Part shown: in pieces, positions 49,526 through 58,511 of the stretch
How the letters are laid out: every line of letters starts with the position of its first letter
How positions within the stretch are numbered: the first letter of the stretch is position 1
Origin: Saprospirales bacterium
GTDB lineage: Bacteria; Bacteroidota; Bacteroidia; Chitinophagales; Saprospiraceae
DNA: 64,000 nt
Reading direction: 5' to 3'
Assembly: GCA_016719895.1 (NCBI GenBank)
Contig: JADJYG010000021.1
Location: 22,208-86,207 of the forward strand
Made by a program: the position numbers and the translations under genes
Notes under the pieces: generated by a model
What the model was told of the DNA's origin: nothing
Database searches by the model: none
The model's input: only the letters and a program-made list of their open reading frames with translations

Positions 49526-50707
49526 TCAGCCGGCATCCAGGGCTTCGAGAAGCACGGCACAGGCCGCTTCAATCTGAGCCGCTTCAATCGTAAGCGGTGG
49601 GGCTATGCGCAGGCAACGGTCATTGAATAAAAACCAGTCGGTGATCACGCCCCGGTCCAGGCAATGCCGGATCACGCGCTGCACGAAGGCCGCATCGCCC
49701 AGGTCCACCGCCATCCAAAGCCCCGCACTGCGCAAATCTTTTATTCTCGGGTGCTGCAAGCGTTCTCTGAAAAGCTGCTCTTTGGCCGGCACCTGTGCGA
49801 TGAGGCCGGTTTCCAGTAATACCTGAAGCGTGGCCAATGCTGCCGCTGCGCTCACCGGATGGCCGCCAAACGTGGTAATGTGCCCCAGCGGCGGATCGAA
49901 CGACAAGACCTGCATGATCGAACCGGAAGCCACAAAGGCGCCGATCGGCATGCCTCCACCAAACCCTTTGGCCAGTAATAATATATCCGGGCGAATGCCA
50001 TAGGGCTCGAAGGCAAACAGATGCCCCGTGCGGCCATAACCGGCCTGCACCTCGTCCAGAATCAATAAGGCGCCTGTTTCATCACAACGGCGCCGGAGGG
50101 CCTGCAACCACGCCAGGCGCGGCAAAAAAATGCCCGACTCGGCCTGTACCGTCTCCACGATCACAGCGGCCGTTCGCCGGTCAATTTTTTCCAAACACGG
50201 GTCACTGTTAAAATCGATATGCCGGATGCCGGGCAGCAAAGGATGGTAAGCCAGCGTAAAATCAGGCGGATCCATCAAACTGGCAGCACCCTGCGTACTG
50301 CCGTGGTACCCCCGGCGGCAGGCAATAATGCCTGGGCGCCCGGTGTAGCGTTTGGCGAGCTTCATGGCGCCCTCGGTGGCTTCGGCGCCGGAATTGACGA
50401 AATACACGGCATCCAGACCCGGCAGGCGGCCGGCCAGCAAAGCGGCCAGTTGTACCTGCGGCGCCAGCACATACTCGCCATATACCAGCGTATGCCAATA
50501 CCGCGCCAGTTGGTCGCGCACGGCAGCCTCCACCCGCGGATGGCGATGCCCCAGGCAGCTCACGCCGATGCCGGCGATCAGGTCGAGGTACGCCTTGCCG
50601 CCCGTATCGTACAGGTACAACCCTTCGGCGTGTTCAATTTCCAGCGCAAGCGGCGCCGGAGAGGTTTGGGCCAGGTGCCGCAGGAATAATTGTCGATGGC
50701 TAAGCAT
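49526..50707 (-). CDS. Class III PLP-dependent aminotransferase (acetylornithine/ornithine-type)
   Basis: A 393-aa fold-type I aminotransferase. PLP-related motifs: NSGAEATEGAMKLAK (phosphate and substrate site), ILDEVQAGYGRTG (Asp contacting the pyridine N) and the Schiff-base Lys at about K247 in LLAKGFGGGMPIGA. Overall similarity fits the acetylornithine/ornithine aminotransferase group (ArgD/RocD), but no arginine-pathway genes are nearby, so the substrate cannot be settled from context. A 16-nt palindrome lies 26 nt upstream of the ATG. Confidence 0.88.
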   Translation of the reverse strand: MLSHRQLFLRHLAQTSPAPLALEIEHAEGLYLYDTGGKAYLDLIAGIGVSCLGHRHPRVEAAVRDQLARYWHTLVYGEYVLAPQVQLAALLAGRLPGLDAVYFVNSGAEATEGAMKLAKRYTGRPGIIACRRGYHGSTQGAASLMDPPDFTLAYHPLLPGIRHIDFNSDPCLEKIDRRTAAVIVETVQAESGIFLPRLAWLQALRRRCDETGALLILDEVQAGYGRTGHLFAFEPYGIRPDILLLAKGFGGGMPIGAFVASGSIMQVLSFDPPLGHITTFGGHPVSAAAALATLQVLLETGLIAQVPAKEQLFRERLQHPRIKDLRSAGLWMAVDLGDAAFVQRVIRHCLDRGVITDWFLFNDRCLRIAPPLTIEAAQIEAACAVLLEALDAG

Positions 50708-50732
50708 GTTTTATTTGCAAGTAAGAATTTTT

Positions 50733-50748
50733 GCACAAATATTTGTGC
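50733..50748. promoter_or_regulatory. 16-nt perfect palindrome, candidate operator
   Basis: gcacaaatatttgtgc in the divergent spacer between the aminotransferase (start 50707) and the CBS protein (start 50901). Position and symmetry suggest a dimeric regulator's site. Confidence 0.4.
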
Positions 50749-50900
50749 CATCCTGCACATACCGAGCGTCTAATAATCAAAAAGGCTTTTTTTCTGTTTA
50801 TTTGCCATTCCTTTGCCTTTAAACTCTGCCAAACCGCTTCATAATATAATCATTCCGGAAGATCAGCCGAAATGAACAAAACCTTGTGCTCGACCTAGTC

Positions 50901-51566
50901 ATGACTGCCGAATCGCTTATTGCCTACGACATCCCGGCGCTTCAAACGGAGCAAACGGGCAAAGATGCTTTTCATGCATTGAACGATCACCACGTTAAAC
51001 ACCTCCCGGTCGTGGACGCTGAACGGCAACTCGTTGGCATTCTGTCGGAAGAAGATATTTTCAACCACAAACTCTACGAACCCATTGGCGAGTACAACTT
51101 TTCTACCCTCCGCCGTTTTGCGGTACGCCATACCGACCACGTATTTGAGGTGATGCGGATCATGGGGGAAAACCGCCTGACGGTCATCCCTGTAGTGGAC
51201 GAACAAGGGAATTACCTGGGCCTTATCGCCCAGAATGACCTGCTCCGTTATTTCGCTAATGCGGCTTCCTTTACGGAACCCGGCGGCGTGCTGGTCTTGG
51301 AAATGAACCGCAGGGACTACTCGCTGGGTGCGATCGCGCGCATCGTGGAGGAGGAGGACGCCAAAATCCTGAGCACGTTTGTCACCTCGGGCGCCAGTGC
51401 CGAGACCATCGAACTGACGATCAAGGTCAACCGCCAGGAACTCGGCCGGATCGTCGCATCGCTCGAACGCTATGAATACGACGTAAAAGAAACCTTCGCC
51501 GAACTGGACTACGCCGATGCGCTCCAGGAACGCTACGATTCGCTGATGAACTACCTGAATATTTAA
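50901..51566 (+). CDS. CBS-pair protein with C-terminal ACT-like domain
   Basis: A 221-aa cytoplasmic protein. Two CBS motifs (about residues 5-60 and 75-130: VKHLPVVDAERQLVGILSEEDIF and LTVIPVVDEQGNYLGLIAQNDLL) form a Bateman module that usually binds adenosyl nucleotides. They are followed by an ACT-like domain (LGAIARIVEEEDAKILSTFV, TIELTIKVNRQELGRIVASL). I use the ATG at 50901 (MTAESLIAYDIPAL) rather than a GTG five codons earlier. Proteins of this kind are common in Bacteroidota as stand-alone sensors; the target is unknown. Confidence 0.85.
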   Translation: MTAESLIAYDIPALQTEQTGKDAFHALNDHHVKHLPVVDAERQLVGILSEEDIFNHKLYEPIGEYNFSTLRRFAVRHTDHVFEVMRIMGENRLTVIPVVDEQGNYLGLIAQNDLLRYFANAASFTEPGGVLVLEMNRRDYSLGAIARIVEEEDAKILSTFVTSGASAETIELTIKVNRQELGRIVASLERYEYDVKETFAELDYADALQERYDSLMNYLNI

Positions 51567-51620
51567 CTTGACGCCGGCACGCGCTGCCGCCGCAGACGGT
51601 CGCCCTGTTTTCCCAAAAAT

Positions 51621-51664
51621 AAAAAAGCCCCGGCATCGCTTACCGCGCCAGGGCTGCTTTTCCA
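51621..51664. terminator. Bidirectional terminator
   Basis: AGCCC/GGGCT plus GGC/GCC stem with a 12-nt loop, flanked by an A run on the left and a T run on the right. It serves both the CBS gene (plus) and the TonB receptor (minus), which converge here. Confidence 0.75.
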
Positions 51665-51705
51665 AGTAACCAAATCAAACGACAAAAGCCGTCAGGGGTT
51701 ATACG

Positions 51706-54126
51706 CTATTTTCCGATACGGCTGTTCACGTCCTCAACGCCGGTTTTGCGCTGCTGCGCCCCTTTGACGTTGTTGTTGCCAAAACGGTAACTCAGGTTGA
51801 AGCGCACGGTCCGGCTTTCCCAGCGGCCATTTCCACGCATATACAAACCCGGAGTAAAGTCGTTGACGCTGGCCCAGCCGGCAGTGCGCAGGATATCGCC
51901 AAACGACACGCTGGCAGTGGCCTTGCCATCCAGAAATTGCTTTTTTATGCCAAAATCCATGGCGCCTTGTGCCTTGCTGCGAAATACGGCGCCCCAAATA
52001 GCCGGTGAATTGTACCAACCCGACAACTGGAGCGACCAACCTTTGGGCAACCGGAATGTGTGTTCGCTGTACAGGTTCATCGCCTGAAAGGTTTCATTGA
52101 TGGTATAACCTTCGCGAAATTTGGCGTCGAACGAGGTGATATAACCCGTGATGCTCCAGTAACTTTCCCACCACTTGGCAATGGGCACCGGCGCGCCGAT
52201 ACTGATCGACCAGTTGTCCTGATCTGCGATGTTATCGTTGGTCAGAAAGGTCCGGTTGATTTCAGTGGTGTCGATGATCTCGGTGAACATGTCGTTGGTG
52301 CGGCTGTACCCGATGGTGGTGTTGAGCGTGCCCATGAAGGTGTGGGTGAGCTCGAATGCATTGGTAAATTGCGGTCGCAGGAAGGGGTTCCCTTTTTTGT
52401 AGGCCAGTTCGTCCAGGCGGTCTTCGAAGGGGTTCAGGTCGCGGTAGTTCGGCCTGTCGATGCGGCGGCTGTAGGTCAGGCTGAACTGGTTTTTATCGCT
52501 CAGTTTAAAGGTGAGTGCGGCGCTCGGAAACCAGCTGAGGTATTCGGCGCCGTTCTGTTCGTTTCCTCCGGGTTTCAGGCTCGTCAGGTCGCCCTCCCAG
52601 TTGGTATGTTCGGCGCGCAGGCCAGCTTGAACGCCCCAGGCGCCGAGCTGGATGTTGTAGTTGACATACCCGGCATTCACCATTTCGTCATACACGAAGC
52701 GGTTGCTGCGGTTGATGTCCGGTACCGGCGTTCCGTCGAGCACATTGAAGAAATCGAATACGTTGTCGGTCTGGACATGCGTCATTTTGAACCCGAGGCC
52801 CAGGTTGCCTTTAAACAGGCGCTGCTCGTAATCAGCTTTAACGATCCACATACCGATGTCCGTAGGCGTGTTGTTCCGGTAAATATTTTCCGACAAAACC
52901 ACCTGCTCGGTCGGGTCCATATAGAAGTTGGGCTGGTAAGAATCGGCGCGGTAGGCGTAGTCCCCGCGGTTGATATCCACCGTGAGCACATGCCCCAGGG
53001 TATCGGCAAAGCGGTAGTTGGCGTTGAAATTGAAGTTGTTGCGATTTTGCGGCACCCGGTTGGATGCCACGAGCACCGAATCGAGCCGGCTGGGGGTGCT
53101 GAGGGAATAGATATCGGTGCGAGCGTCGTTTTCCCAGGGGCCGTGCGCATGGCGGCCATTGACAACGAAGCCGGCGGTGTGCTTGGGCCCCAGGAAAAAA
53201 TCGGCGCCGGCTTTGAACTGGTGATTATTGTTGTTATCGTCCATCACACTGGTCTGGTCGTACACCCTTCCCGCCTGTTCGCGGTACAGGTTCAGCCGGT
53301 TGTGCCAGTTGCCAAAGTGGTTGCTGTAGTTGCCGAACACATTGATCCAGGTATTCCGGTGGTTAAAGGACAGGTTGGCGCCGCCTTTGAGCGTTTCACC
53401 GAAAACAGTCTCGCCCCCAACCGTGCCGTTGGTGCCGATAGCGGTGTTTTTGCGCGTCCGGATGTTGATAATTCCTGCATTTCCCGAGGCGTCGTATTTG
53501 GCCGAGGGGTTGGTGATCATTTCGATGGCGGCGATATCCTCGGCGCGCATGCCCTTGAGCAGGTCGGCCAGCTCTTTGCTGTCCATCGGCACGTCGCGGC
53601 CGTCGATCTGGAACCGCACGGCATTTTTGCCGCGCAGGCTGATATTGTCGTTGTTGTCGATCAGCACGCCGGGCGCCTTGCGCAATAGTTCCAGGGCGCT
53701 TTGACCCACGGCATTGATGTTGCCCTCCACGTTGAGCACCGTTTTGTCGGCCTGCACCTCCACAATGGGGCGCCGGGCAATGATCGTGACGGCGCCGAGT
53801 TCCTGCACACCATCTTTCAAAATGACGGCTTCCAGCGTTTTGTCGCCGCCGTTGTATTCAAAAACCGGTACGGCGCCCTGGCCGGCGCCTACCAGGCTGG
53901 CATTGACAAAATAGGCGCCCGGGGGGATATTTTCAAATTCAAATTGGCCGGCACCGTCAGTCACCCCGCCCTTGGCAAGCGAGGTGTCGGCAGCGGCGTA
54001 CAAAAGGACGGAGGCAAATTCGGCAGGGGCGCCATCGGCCTGACGGATCTGACCGCGAATGGATTGGGCCGTAAGAGACAGGTTGAACACGAGCATGCCA
54101 AAGGCAGCAAGCAGGAAGGCTTTCAT
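51706..54126 (-). CDS. TonB-dependent receptor-like outer-membrane protein (OMP beta-barrel family)
   Basis: An 806-aa protein with a signal peptide (1-20, ending SLTAQ), a carboxypeptidase-regulatory-like domain (about 22-100; IRGQIRQADGAPAEFASVLL), a plug domain (about 115-225; LELLRKAPGVLIDNNDNISLRG, IDGRDVPM), and a large C-terminal barrel ending FNLSYRFGNNN. This is the Bacteroidota receptor subtype without an adjacent SusD-like lipoprotein, often used for peptides, siderophores or metal ligands. The substrate cannot be inferred here. Terminated by the hairpin at 51621. Confidence 0.92.
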   Translation of the reverse strand: MKAFLLAAFGMLVFNLSLTAQSIRGQIRQADGAPAEFASVLLYAAADTSLAKGGVTDGAGQFEFENIPPGAYFVNASLVGAGQGAVPVFEYNGGDKTLEAVILKDGVQELGAVTIIARRPIVEVQADKTVLNVEGNINAVGQSALELLRKAPGVLIDNNDNISLRGKNAVRFQIDGRDVPMDSKELADLLKGMRAEDIAAIEMITNPSAKYDASGNAGIINIRTRKNTAIGTNGTVGGETVFGETLKGGANLSFNHRNTWINVFGNYSNHFGNWHNRLNLYREQAGRVYDQTSVMDDNNNNHQFKAGADFFLGPKHTAGFVVNGRHAHGPWENDARTDIYSLSTPSRLDSVLVASNRVPQNRNNFNFNANYRFADTLGHVLTVDINRGDYAYRADSYQPNFYMDPTEQVVLSENIYRNNTPTDIGMWIVKADYEQRLFKGNLGLGFKMTHVQTDNVFDFFNVLDGTPVPDINRSNRFVYDEMVNAGYVNYNIQLGAWGVQAGLRAEHTNWEGDLTSLKPGGNEQNGAEYLSWFPSAALTFKLSDKNQFSLTYSRRIDRPNYRDLNPFEDRLDELAYKKGNPFLRPQFTNAFELTHTFMGTLNTTIGYSRTNDMFTEIIDTTEINRTFLTNDNIADQDNWSISIGAPVPIAKWWESYWSITGYITSFDAKFREGYTINETFQAMNLYSEHTFRLPKGWSLQLSGWYNSPAIWGAVFRSKAQGAMDFGIKKQFLDGKATASVSFGDILRTAGWASVNDFTPGLYMRGNGRWESRTVRFNLSYRFGNNNVKGAQQRKTGVEDVNSRIGK

Positions 54127-54293
54127 CGCTTAATTTTTTAGTTGCAGGATAGTTTCTGAAATTCCAGGTTTCCAGGGGATGGCGGATTAAAGCTGTTTTT
54201 GTTTCCCGGCAAAGATGCGGGTTTTTTGGTATTATGCAATACAAGTAACCTGTTAAAGTAATATTCTTTCTATAAGTAGCCGGAACGGGACGA
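54127..54293. other. TonB-receptor upstream region
   Basis: A minus-strand CATCTTTG (one mismatch to TAnnTTTG) lies about 85 nt before the receptor's ATG. Nothing else seen. Confidence 0.35.
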
Positions 54294-54640
54294 TCAACGC
54301 AGGCTTTGCCTCGCCAAACGACACGCAGGACAAGACAGGGCCAAAGACAAAAACGTTACAGGGGGGTTGTCTGTGGAAGAGGATTTTAACGTTTGGGGGG
54401 CGAGGTTGTAGTAGTAGTTTTTTAGTTCGGTCATCGAGAAGGGGCCTCTTTCCTCTTTATCCAAGGGCAACCAGTGTGCTGCCTTGGCTATAGATAGGGC
54501 CGAGAGCGCCAAGTTGACGTGGTTTTCGATTTTGGTTTGGTTGGTGCTTTGACACTGGGTCAGGCCGGCGAATTGCTTTGCCCCGAGTACTCGGGAGGAC
54601 AAGAACCCGAACTGGAAGCGGCACTGATAACGGTGGAGTA
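54294..54640 (-). pseudogene. Transposase remnant (C-terminal part, IS4-like DDE type)
   Basis: The translated segment KQFAGLTQCQSTNQTKIENH, then ALSIAKAAHWLPLDKEERGP and FSMTELKNYYYNLA, resembles the extreme C-terminus of the DDE transposases common in Bacteroidota, in which a Gly-Leu-x-x-Cys-Gln segment is followed by an alpha-helical tail ending KxxYHN. Only about 85 residues remain; the catalytic domain and inverted repeats are absent. It therefore marks a past insertion downstream of the lipoprotein gene. Confidence 0.55.
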
Positions 54641-54737
54641 TTTGAATTCCTTGGTGCAGAAAAATGGCCGTGTGGTGAAATCGGGGAGGGTTATCCGGAC
54701 GCGGTAACGCTGGATCAATCAAGAGAATCCCAACATG

Positions 54738-55730
54738 CTACTCTTCAAAATAAAAAAGCCGCCCGCCTTTGGCCGTTATCCAGCCGCGGCGTCCCTGCAC
54801 AAAAATGTCGGTGGCATCGGCGTCAGTGGGCAAACCGGCCAGGGGCGTCCAATCGCCGCCGCCATTCTCCGTGCGCCAGAACAAGCCCTCGTCGCCGACG
54901 AGGAAGCCTTTTTCCGGCGAGACAAACCACAGCGCCCGGAACGGCGCGTGCCGGCGCCCCAGGCTGCCGCCTTCGCGGATCGTGCGCCAGTTGCGGCCGG
55001 CATCGGTGGTTTTTAGCACGGAGCCGGCCGACCCGCAGACATAGCCGGTGGTGGGCGATGGGAAATGAATCGATTGGAAAAAATCGTCTGTATACGGCAG
55101 CCGCTCCCACGTGCGTCCGCCGTTTTCCGAGCGGAGCAGCCAGCCGAGGCCCACTGCACAAACGGTAAGGGAGTCGGCGTACCACACCGCACTGAGCGCA
55201 TTGGGGAAGGTCCAGAGGGTATCCAGCACCCAGAGCGCGGCCGGACCCATTTTGCGCGCCAGCCCGGTCTGAAACCCCTCGCCGGCCACCAACACGCCGT
55301 GGTGATCGTCCCAGAAAAAACAGCTGCGGTTCCAGCAATAATCCAGCCGGAACGGATACCAATGCCCCTGCCCCGCCCAGCGCACCAGTGCCAGGCCATC
55401 CATTCCACAGGCATAGCCCCGCCCGGCGGCGTCAAACATGACACAGTCCAGTCGGTTGTTCACCACGGTGTCGGCTTGCCAGTGCCGGCCGCCATCGGTG
55501 CTGGACAACAGCACGCCGCGCTCCCAGGGGGCCCCGGCCGTTATACTTCCGTGCAAACTATCGGTAAACCAAACGGCCGTCAGGTCGTATGCCACCGGCA
55601 CCGGCACCTCGCGGAAAACAGGCAGCGCCAGCGGCTCTTTCCCGCAGGCATACAGCAGGCAGATGCCGAATAAAAAAAGAACGGCGTCATATCGGGGCCA
55701 TAAGGCAAGTTTCACAAATCGTAACGGCAT
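54738..55730 (-). CDS. Lipoprotein with BNR/Ycf48-like propeller repeats
   Basis: A 330-aa protein whose N-terminal signal ends in a lipobox (ICLLYAC, Cys about residue 29), so it is anchored in a membrane facing the periplasm or outside. The rest is a propeller with Asp-box/Ycf48-type repeats: LLSSTDGGRHWQADT, LLRSENGGRTWERLP, VLKTTDAGRNWRTIR and FWRTENGGGDWTPLA. Related proteins are annotated as photosystem assembly factor-like or sialidase-like, but the repeats alone do not imply catalysis. Single gene. Confidence 0.82.
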   Translation of the reverse strand: MPLRFVKLALWPRYDAVLFLFGICLLYACGKEPLALPVFREVPVPVAYDLTAVWFTDSLHGSITAGAPWERGVLLSSTDGGRHWQADTVVNNRLDCVMFDAAGRGYACGMDGLALVRWAGQGHWYPFRLDYCWNRSCFFWDDHHGVLVAGEGFQTGLARKMGPAALWVLDTLWTFPNALSAVWYADSLTVCAVGLGWLLRSENGGRTWERLPYTDDFFQSIHFPSPTTGYVCGSAGSVLKTTDAGRNWRTIREGGSLGRRHAPFRALWFVSPEKGFLVGDEGLFWRTENGGGDWTPLAGLPTDADATDIFVQGRRGWITAKGGRLFYFEE

Positions 55731-55752
55731 GGTTGCAGGAATGCGGGCAGGC

Positions 55753-55769
55753 CTTAGAAACCGTCTGAA
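55753..55769 (+). repeat. Solo 17-nt copy of the element arm at 37431-37599
   Basis: cttagaaaccgtctgaa, identical to the reverse complement of 37584-37600. It lies between the divergent lipoprotein and CvpA genes. Confidence 0.7.
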
Positions 55770-55813
55770 GGTACAGCCTGCTGCTAAAATAAGCGCTGAA
55801 TTGTAAAAAAACC

Positions 55814-55821
55814 TAACTTTG
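55814..55821 (+). promoter_or_regulatory. -7 element of the cvpA-like gene
   Basis: TAACTTTG, 65 nt before the ATG at 55887. It argues against a GTG start at 55821. Confidence 0.5.
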
Positions 55822-55886
55822 TGTGCGATAAGCCGTTTAACGCCCTCAAAAACAGGGGGCTGAATGCGGCGCTTTTTGCGTTACAT

Positions 55887-56567
55887 ATGCCGATTGATCT
55901 CATTTGCCTGGTCGCTTTTTTTTACGGCTTCTGGAAAGGATTCAACCAGGGTATTATCAGCACCGTATTCAATGTGCTGGCCTATATTTTCGGAATCGTG
56001 CTGGCCTTTAAAATGACGCCCACCGCCACCAATATCCTGGAGAAGCTGTTCAATTCCGACAACCCAATGATGTTTCTGGCAGCATTCGCCGTCAACGTCG
56101 TTATCATCATGTTTATCATCCGCCAGGCGGCCAGGGGCTTCGAGGGCGTTCTCCGGAGCTTGTATCTGAACGTGATCAACCAGGCGTTTGGCGGGGTGCT
56201 TATGGGTATGCTTGGCGTGCTGATATTCAGCATCCTGGTGTGGTTTGCCGACAAAGCCGGTATGATCAGCGCTCAAACGCGGGAAGAATCGCGCACCTTC
56301 GATTACCTGATCGAAATGCCGGGCAAAGCCAAAATTGTAGCCGACCGGATCAAACCGTTTGCGGTAGACAGCTGGGAAACTTCCATAAAATGGATGGACC
56401 GCCTGGAAGGGTACGGCGAAGAAAAAACCGGCGCCAAAGGCGACCAGCCCCGTATTTATGAGCTGCCGGACAACGGCAGCGCCCCCGGTATCGAAGACGA
56501 GCCGGCGGAGAGCCCGTCGAAAAAAAAGCCCATTTACGAAGACACCGGTACCGGTATTGAAGAGTGA
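55887..56567 (+). CDS. CvpA-family membrane protein
   Basis: A 226-aa protein with four transmembrane helices typical of CvpA (PIDLICLVAFFYGFWKGFNQ, FNVLAYIFGIVLAFK, MMFLAAFAVNVVIIMFII, FGGVLMGMLGVLIFSILVW), then an acidic, Pro- and Lys-rich cytoplasmic tail. CvpA proteins are linked to colicin V production and envelope stress in Proteobacteria; their role in Bacteroidota is unclear. The start at 55887 fits the conserved N-terminus (MPIDLICL). Confidence 0.85.
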   Translation: MPIDLICLVAFFYGFWKGFNQGIISTVFNVLAYIFGIVLAFKMTPTATNILEKLFNSDNPMMFLAAFAVNVVIIMFIIRQAARGFEGVLRSLYLNVINQAFGGVLMGMLGVLIFSILVWFADKAGMISAQTREESRTFDYLIEMPGKAKIVADRIKPFAVDSWETSIKWMDRLEGYGEEKTGAKGDQPRIYELPDNGSAPGIEDEPAESPSKKKPIYEDTGTGIEE

Positions 56568-56716
56568 TTTTCAGGACGATTTGATATTGCCGTTAAACGA
56601 ATGGCGTTTATTTCCGTCACAGTGCCGCTTGCGGCCGGGGCCCCGTTCTGGAATACCCCTTTTACCGCCCGCCACTTTTTTTCATTTTTTTCACCAAACC
56701 AATGCATAGCTAACTT

Positions 56717-57673
56717 ATGAAAGTAAATTTGATCTCCCAGCTCCTTTGTGCCGGAGCGTTGTCGTTGTGCGCCCTTTCCCTCCACGCACAGGAGGTAGAC
56801 CCAGCCGACAGTACCGGGCTTCCAGGCGACCATTTCAGCCTGGAAGGCGCGATCGAATTGTTCAAAAAAGCGACCTCGCCGGAGGATTTTGAAAAGCTGC
56901 TGAACGCTGAAGACAATCACGTCAATAACCTGGACCTGAACGAAGACGGTGAGGTGGACTACATCCGCGTGATCGACCATGTGGAAGGCGATGCTCATGC
57001 CATTGTGCTGCAGGCGCCCATCAGCGAAGATGAGTCGCAGGACATTGCCGTCATTGAAATTGAAAAGCAGGGCGATGAATACGCCGTGCTTCAGATTATT
57101 GGCAACGAAGACGTTTACGGCGAAGCCGTTATTGCCGAAGCCTTCGAAGAAGAAACCAGCGCTCCCAAACGGGGCGGGAATGGCCCTTCGGCTTTTGTAC
57201 AGCCCTACCGCATCGTCGTCAATGTGTGGCTGTGGCCCTCCGTGCGGTATGTGTACCGCCCGGGCTATGCCGTTTGGGTGTCGCCCTGGCGCTGGCGGGT
57301 ATACCCGACCTGGTGGCGGCCCTGGCGTCCGCATCCCTGGCGCTGGCACTATGCACGGGTGGCGCCTTTCCGCCGGCATTGTCATGTGGTGACCACGCAC
57401 CGCGTCGTAGCCGCGCATAACGTGTATGCCCCCCGGCGCACCAGTTCGACGGTGGTGCATACCAGAACGACCACTGTAGTAGCCAAACGCAACAATGGCA
57501 CTACCACCGTCGGCCGGCGCACTACCACCACCACTGCGGGAAAAAACAATGCCGGCGGCGCCACCCGGCAAACTACCACCACCACCAAAGCCGCCCGGAA
57601 AAGCAAGGACGGCCGGGTTTCCGGTAAAAAAACGACTACAACGCGGACTACCCGGAAGCGCGGCAGAGGATAA
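56717..57673 (+). CDS. Exported acidic/basic bipolar protein with EF-hand-like motif
   Basis: A 318-aa protein with a signal peptide (1-24, ending LSLHAQ). Residues about 25-150 are acidic and contain an EF-hand-like calcium loop (NLDLNEDGEVDYIRVID). The middle (about 165-225) is extremely rich in Trp, Arg, Pro and Tyr (VYRPGYAVWVSPWRWRVYP). The last 90 residues are dominated by Thr, Arg and Lys (TTTTTAGKNNAGG, KKTTTTRTTRKRGRG). Homologous acidic domains occur in uncharacterised Bacteroidota proteins. The basic tail could bind polyanions such as extracellular DNA or lipopolysaccharide; this is inference from composition only. Confidence 0.7.
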   Translation: MKVNLISQLLCAGALSLCALSLHAQEVDPADSTGLPGDHFSLEGAIELFKKATSPEDFEKLLNAEDNHVNNLDLNEDGEVDYIRVIDHVEGDAHAIVLQAPISEDESQDIAVIEIEKQGDEYAVLQIIGNEDVYGEAVIAEAFEEETSAPKRGGNGPSAFVQPYRIVVNVWLWPSVRYVYRPGYAVWVSPWRWRVYPTWWRPWRPHPWRWHYARVAPFRRHCHVVTTHRVVAAHNVYAPRRTSSTVVHTRTTTVVAKRNNGTTTVGRRTTTTTAGKNNAGGATRQTTTTTKAARKSKDGRVSGKKTTTTRTTRKRGRG

Positions 57674-57703
57674 ATTCGCTTCGAACAGAACAAGGAGATG
57701 CCT

Positions 57704-57792
57704 GACAAGGGGCAAACCGGCAAAAGGGACAGGGCAATAATTGAAGAAATCCTGCAAACCCTCCCCAAACATGCTGAAATTTGCCCCTTGTC
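57704..57792 (+). terminator. Long-range inverted repeat followed by a T run
   Basis: gacaaggggcaaa at 57704-57716 and its exact complement at 57780-57792 (13 bp), followed by TTTTTTTG. It starts 30 nt after the 318-aa gene and ends 22 nt before the trpG/pabA start. It could terminate the first gene or form a leader structure for the second. Confidence 0.5.
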
Positions 57793-57814
57793 TTTTTTTG
57801 TTCTGCTTTCCACC

Positions 57815-58411
57815 ATGACTGTTCTTTTGGTCGATAATTACGATTCGTTTACGTACAATTTGTACGATTACCTGCGCCAAACCGGCGCACGTTGTCAGGT
57901 GTTGCGCAATGACGCGGAGGAACTCGCCGCCTGCGAATCGCAGGATTTCGATGCCGTGGTGCTGTCCCCGGGCCCCAGGCGCCCGGAGGGTGCCGGTCTG
58001 ATGCTTCCTTTGATCGCGGCCTGGCACCACCGCCTCCCAATACTGGGTATCTGCCTTGGGCATCAGGCCTTGGGCGCTTTTTTTGGAGCACGGGTAGTGC
58101 AAGCAGCTGTGCCGATGCATGGAAAAACTTCCGTCGTACAACACAACGGCCACCCCTTGTTTGCGGGGATACCGGCGCGTTTCTCCGTCATGCGCTATCA
58201 CTCGTTGATCCTGAACCGCCTCGGGCAAACGCCGCTTGTGCCAATTGCACATACCGATGACGGCACGATCATGGCAATGGCACACCAGCAACGGCCCTTG
58301 TTGTTGGGCATTCAGTTCCACCCCGAATCGGTGCTGACGGAGTATGGGCTTCAATTGCTTGCCAACTGGATGGAGCTTGTCCGGACGCGTCCACCAGGCG
58401 CATCCATCTAA
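57815..58411 (+). CDS. Class I glutamine amidotransferase (TrpG/PabA type)
   Basis: A 198-aa amidotransferase subunit that hydrolyses Gln to feed ammonia to anthranilate or aminodeoxychorismate synthase. The start VLLVDNYDSFTYNLYDYL is diagnostic. The catalytic triad is complete: Cys in ILGICLGHQALG, His and Glu in GIQFHPESVLT. No TrpE or PabB partner is adjacent, so trpG and pabA (or a shared subunit) cannot be distinguished. I use the ATG at 57815; the longer frame crosses the inverted repeat. Confidence 0.92.
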   Translation: MTVLLVDNYDSFTYNLYDYLRQTGARCQVLRNDAEELAACESQDFDAVVLSPGPRRPEGAGLMLPLIAAWHHRLPILGICLGHQALGAFFGARVVQAAVPMHGKTSVVQHNGHPLFAGIPARFSVMRYHSLILNRLGQTPLVPIAHTDDGTIMAMAHQQRPLLLGIQFHPESVLTEYGLQLLANWMELVRTRPPGASI

Positions 58412-58511
58412 AATTAACACGGGCAATGCCGGAGAGGCGCTGCTATTTTGGACGCCTTGCCGCATCTTTGCCTGCAGCTTGTCATTTACGCGAAAACAAA
58501 AACTACCCGTC

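Noticed and set aside
52060..53688. 542-codon open frame opposite the TonB receptor
   Set aside because: A shadow of the receptor; no domain signature and no start context.
57226..57660. Low-complexity DNA repeat of accaccac type
   Set aside because: It encodes the Thr/Arg-rich tail of the exported protein in frame, so it is explained by the gene.
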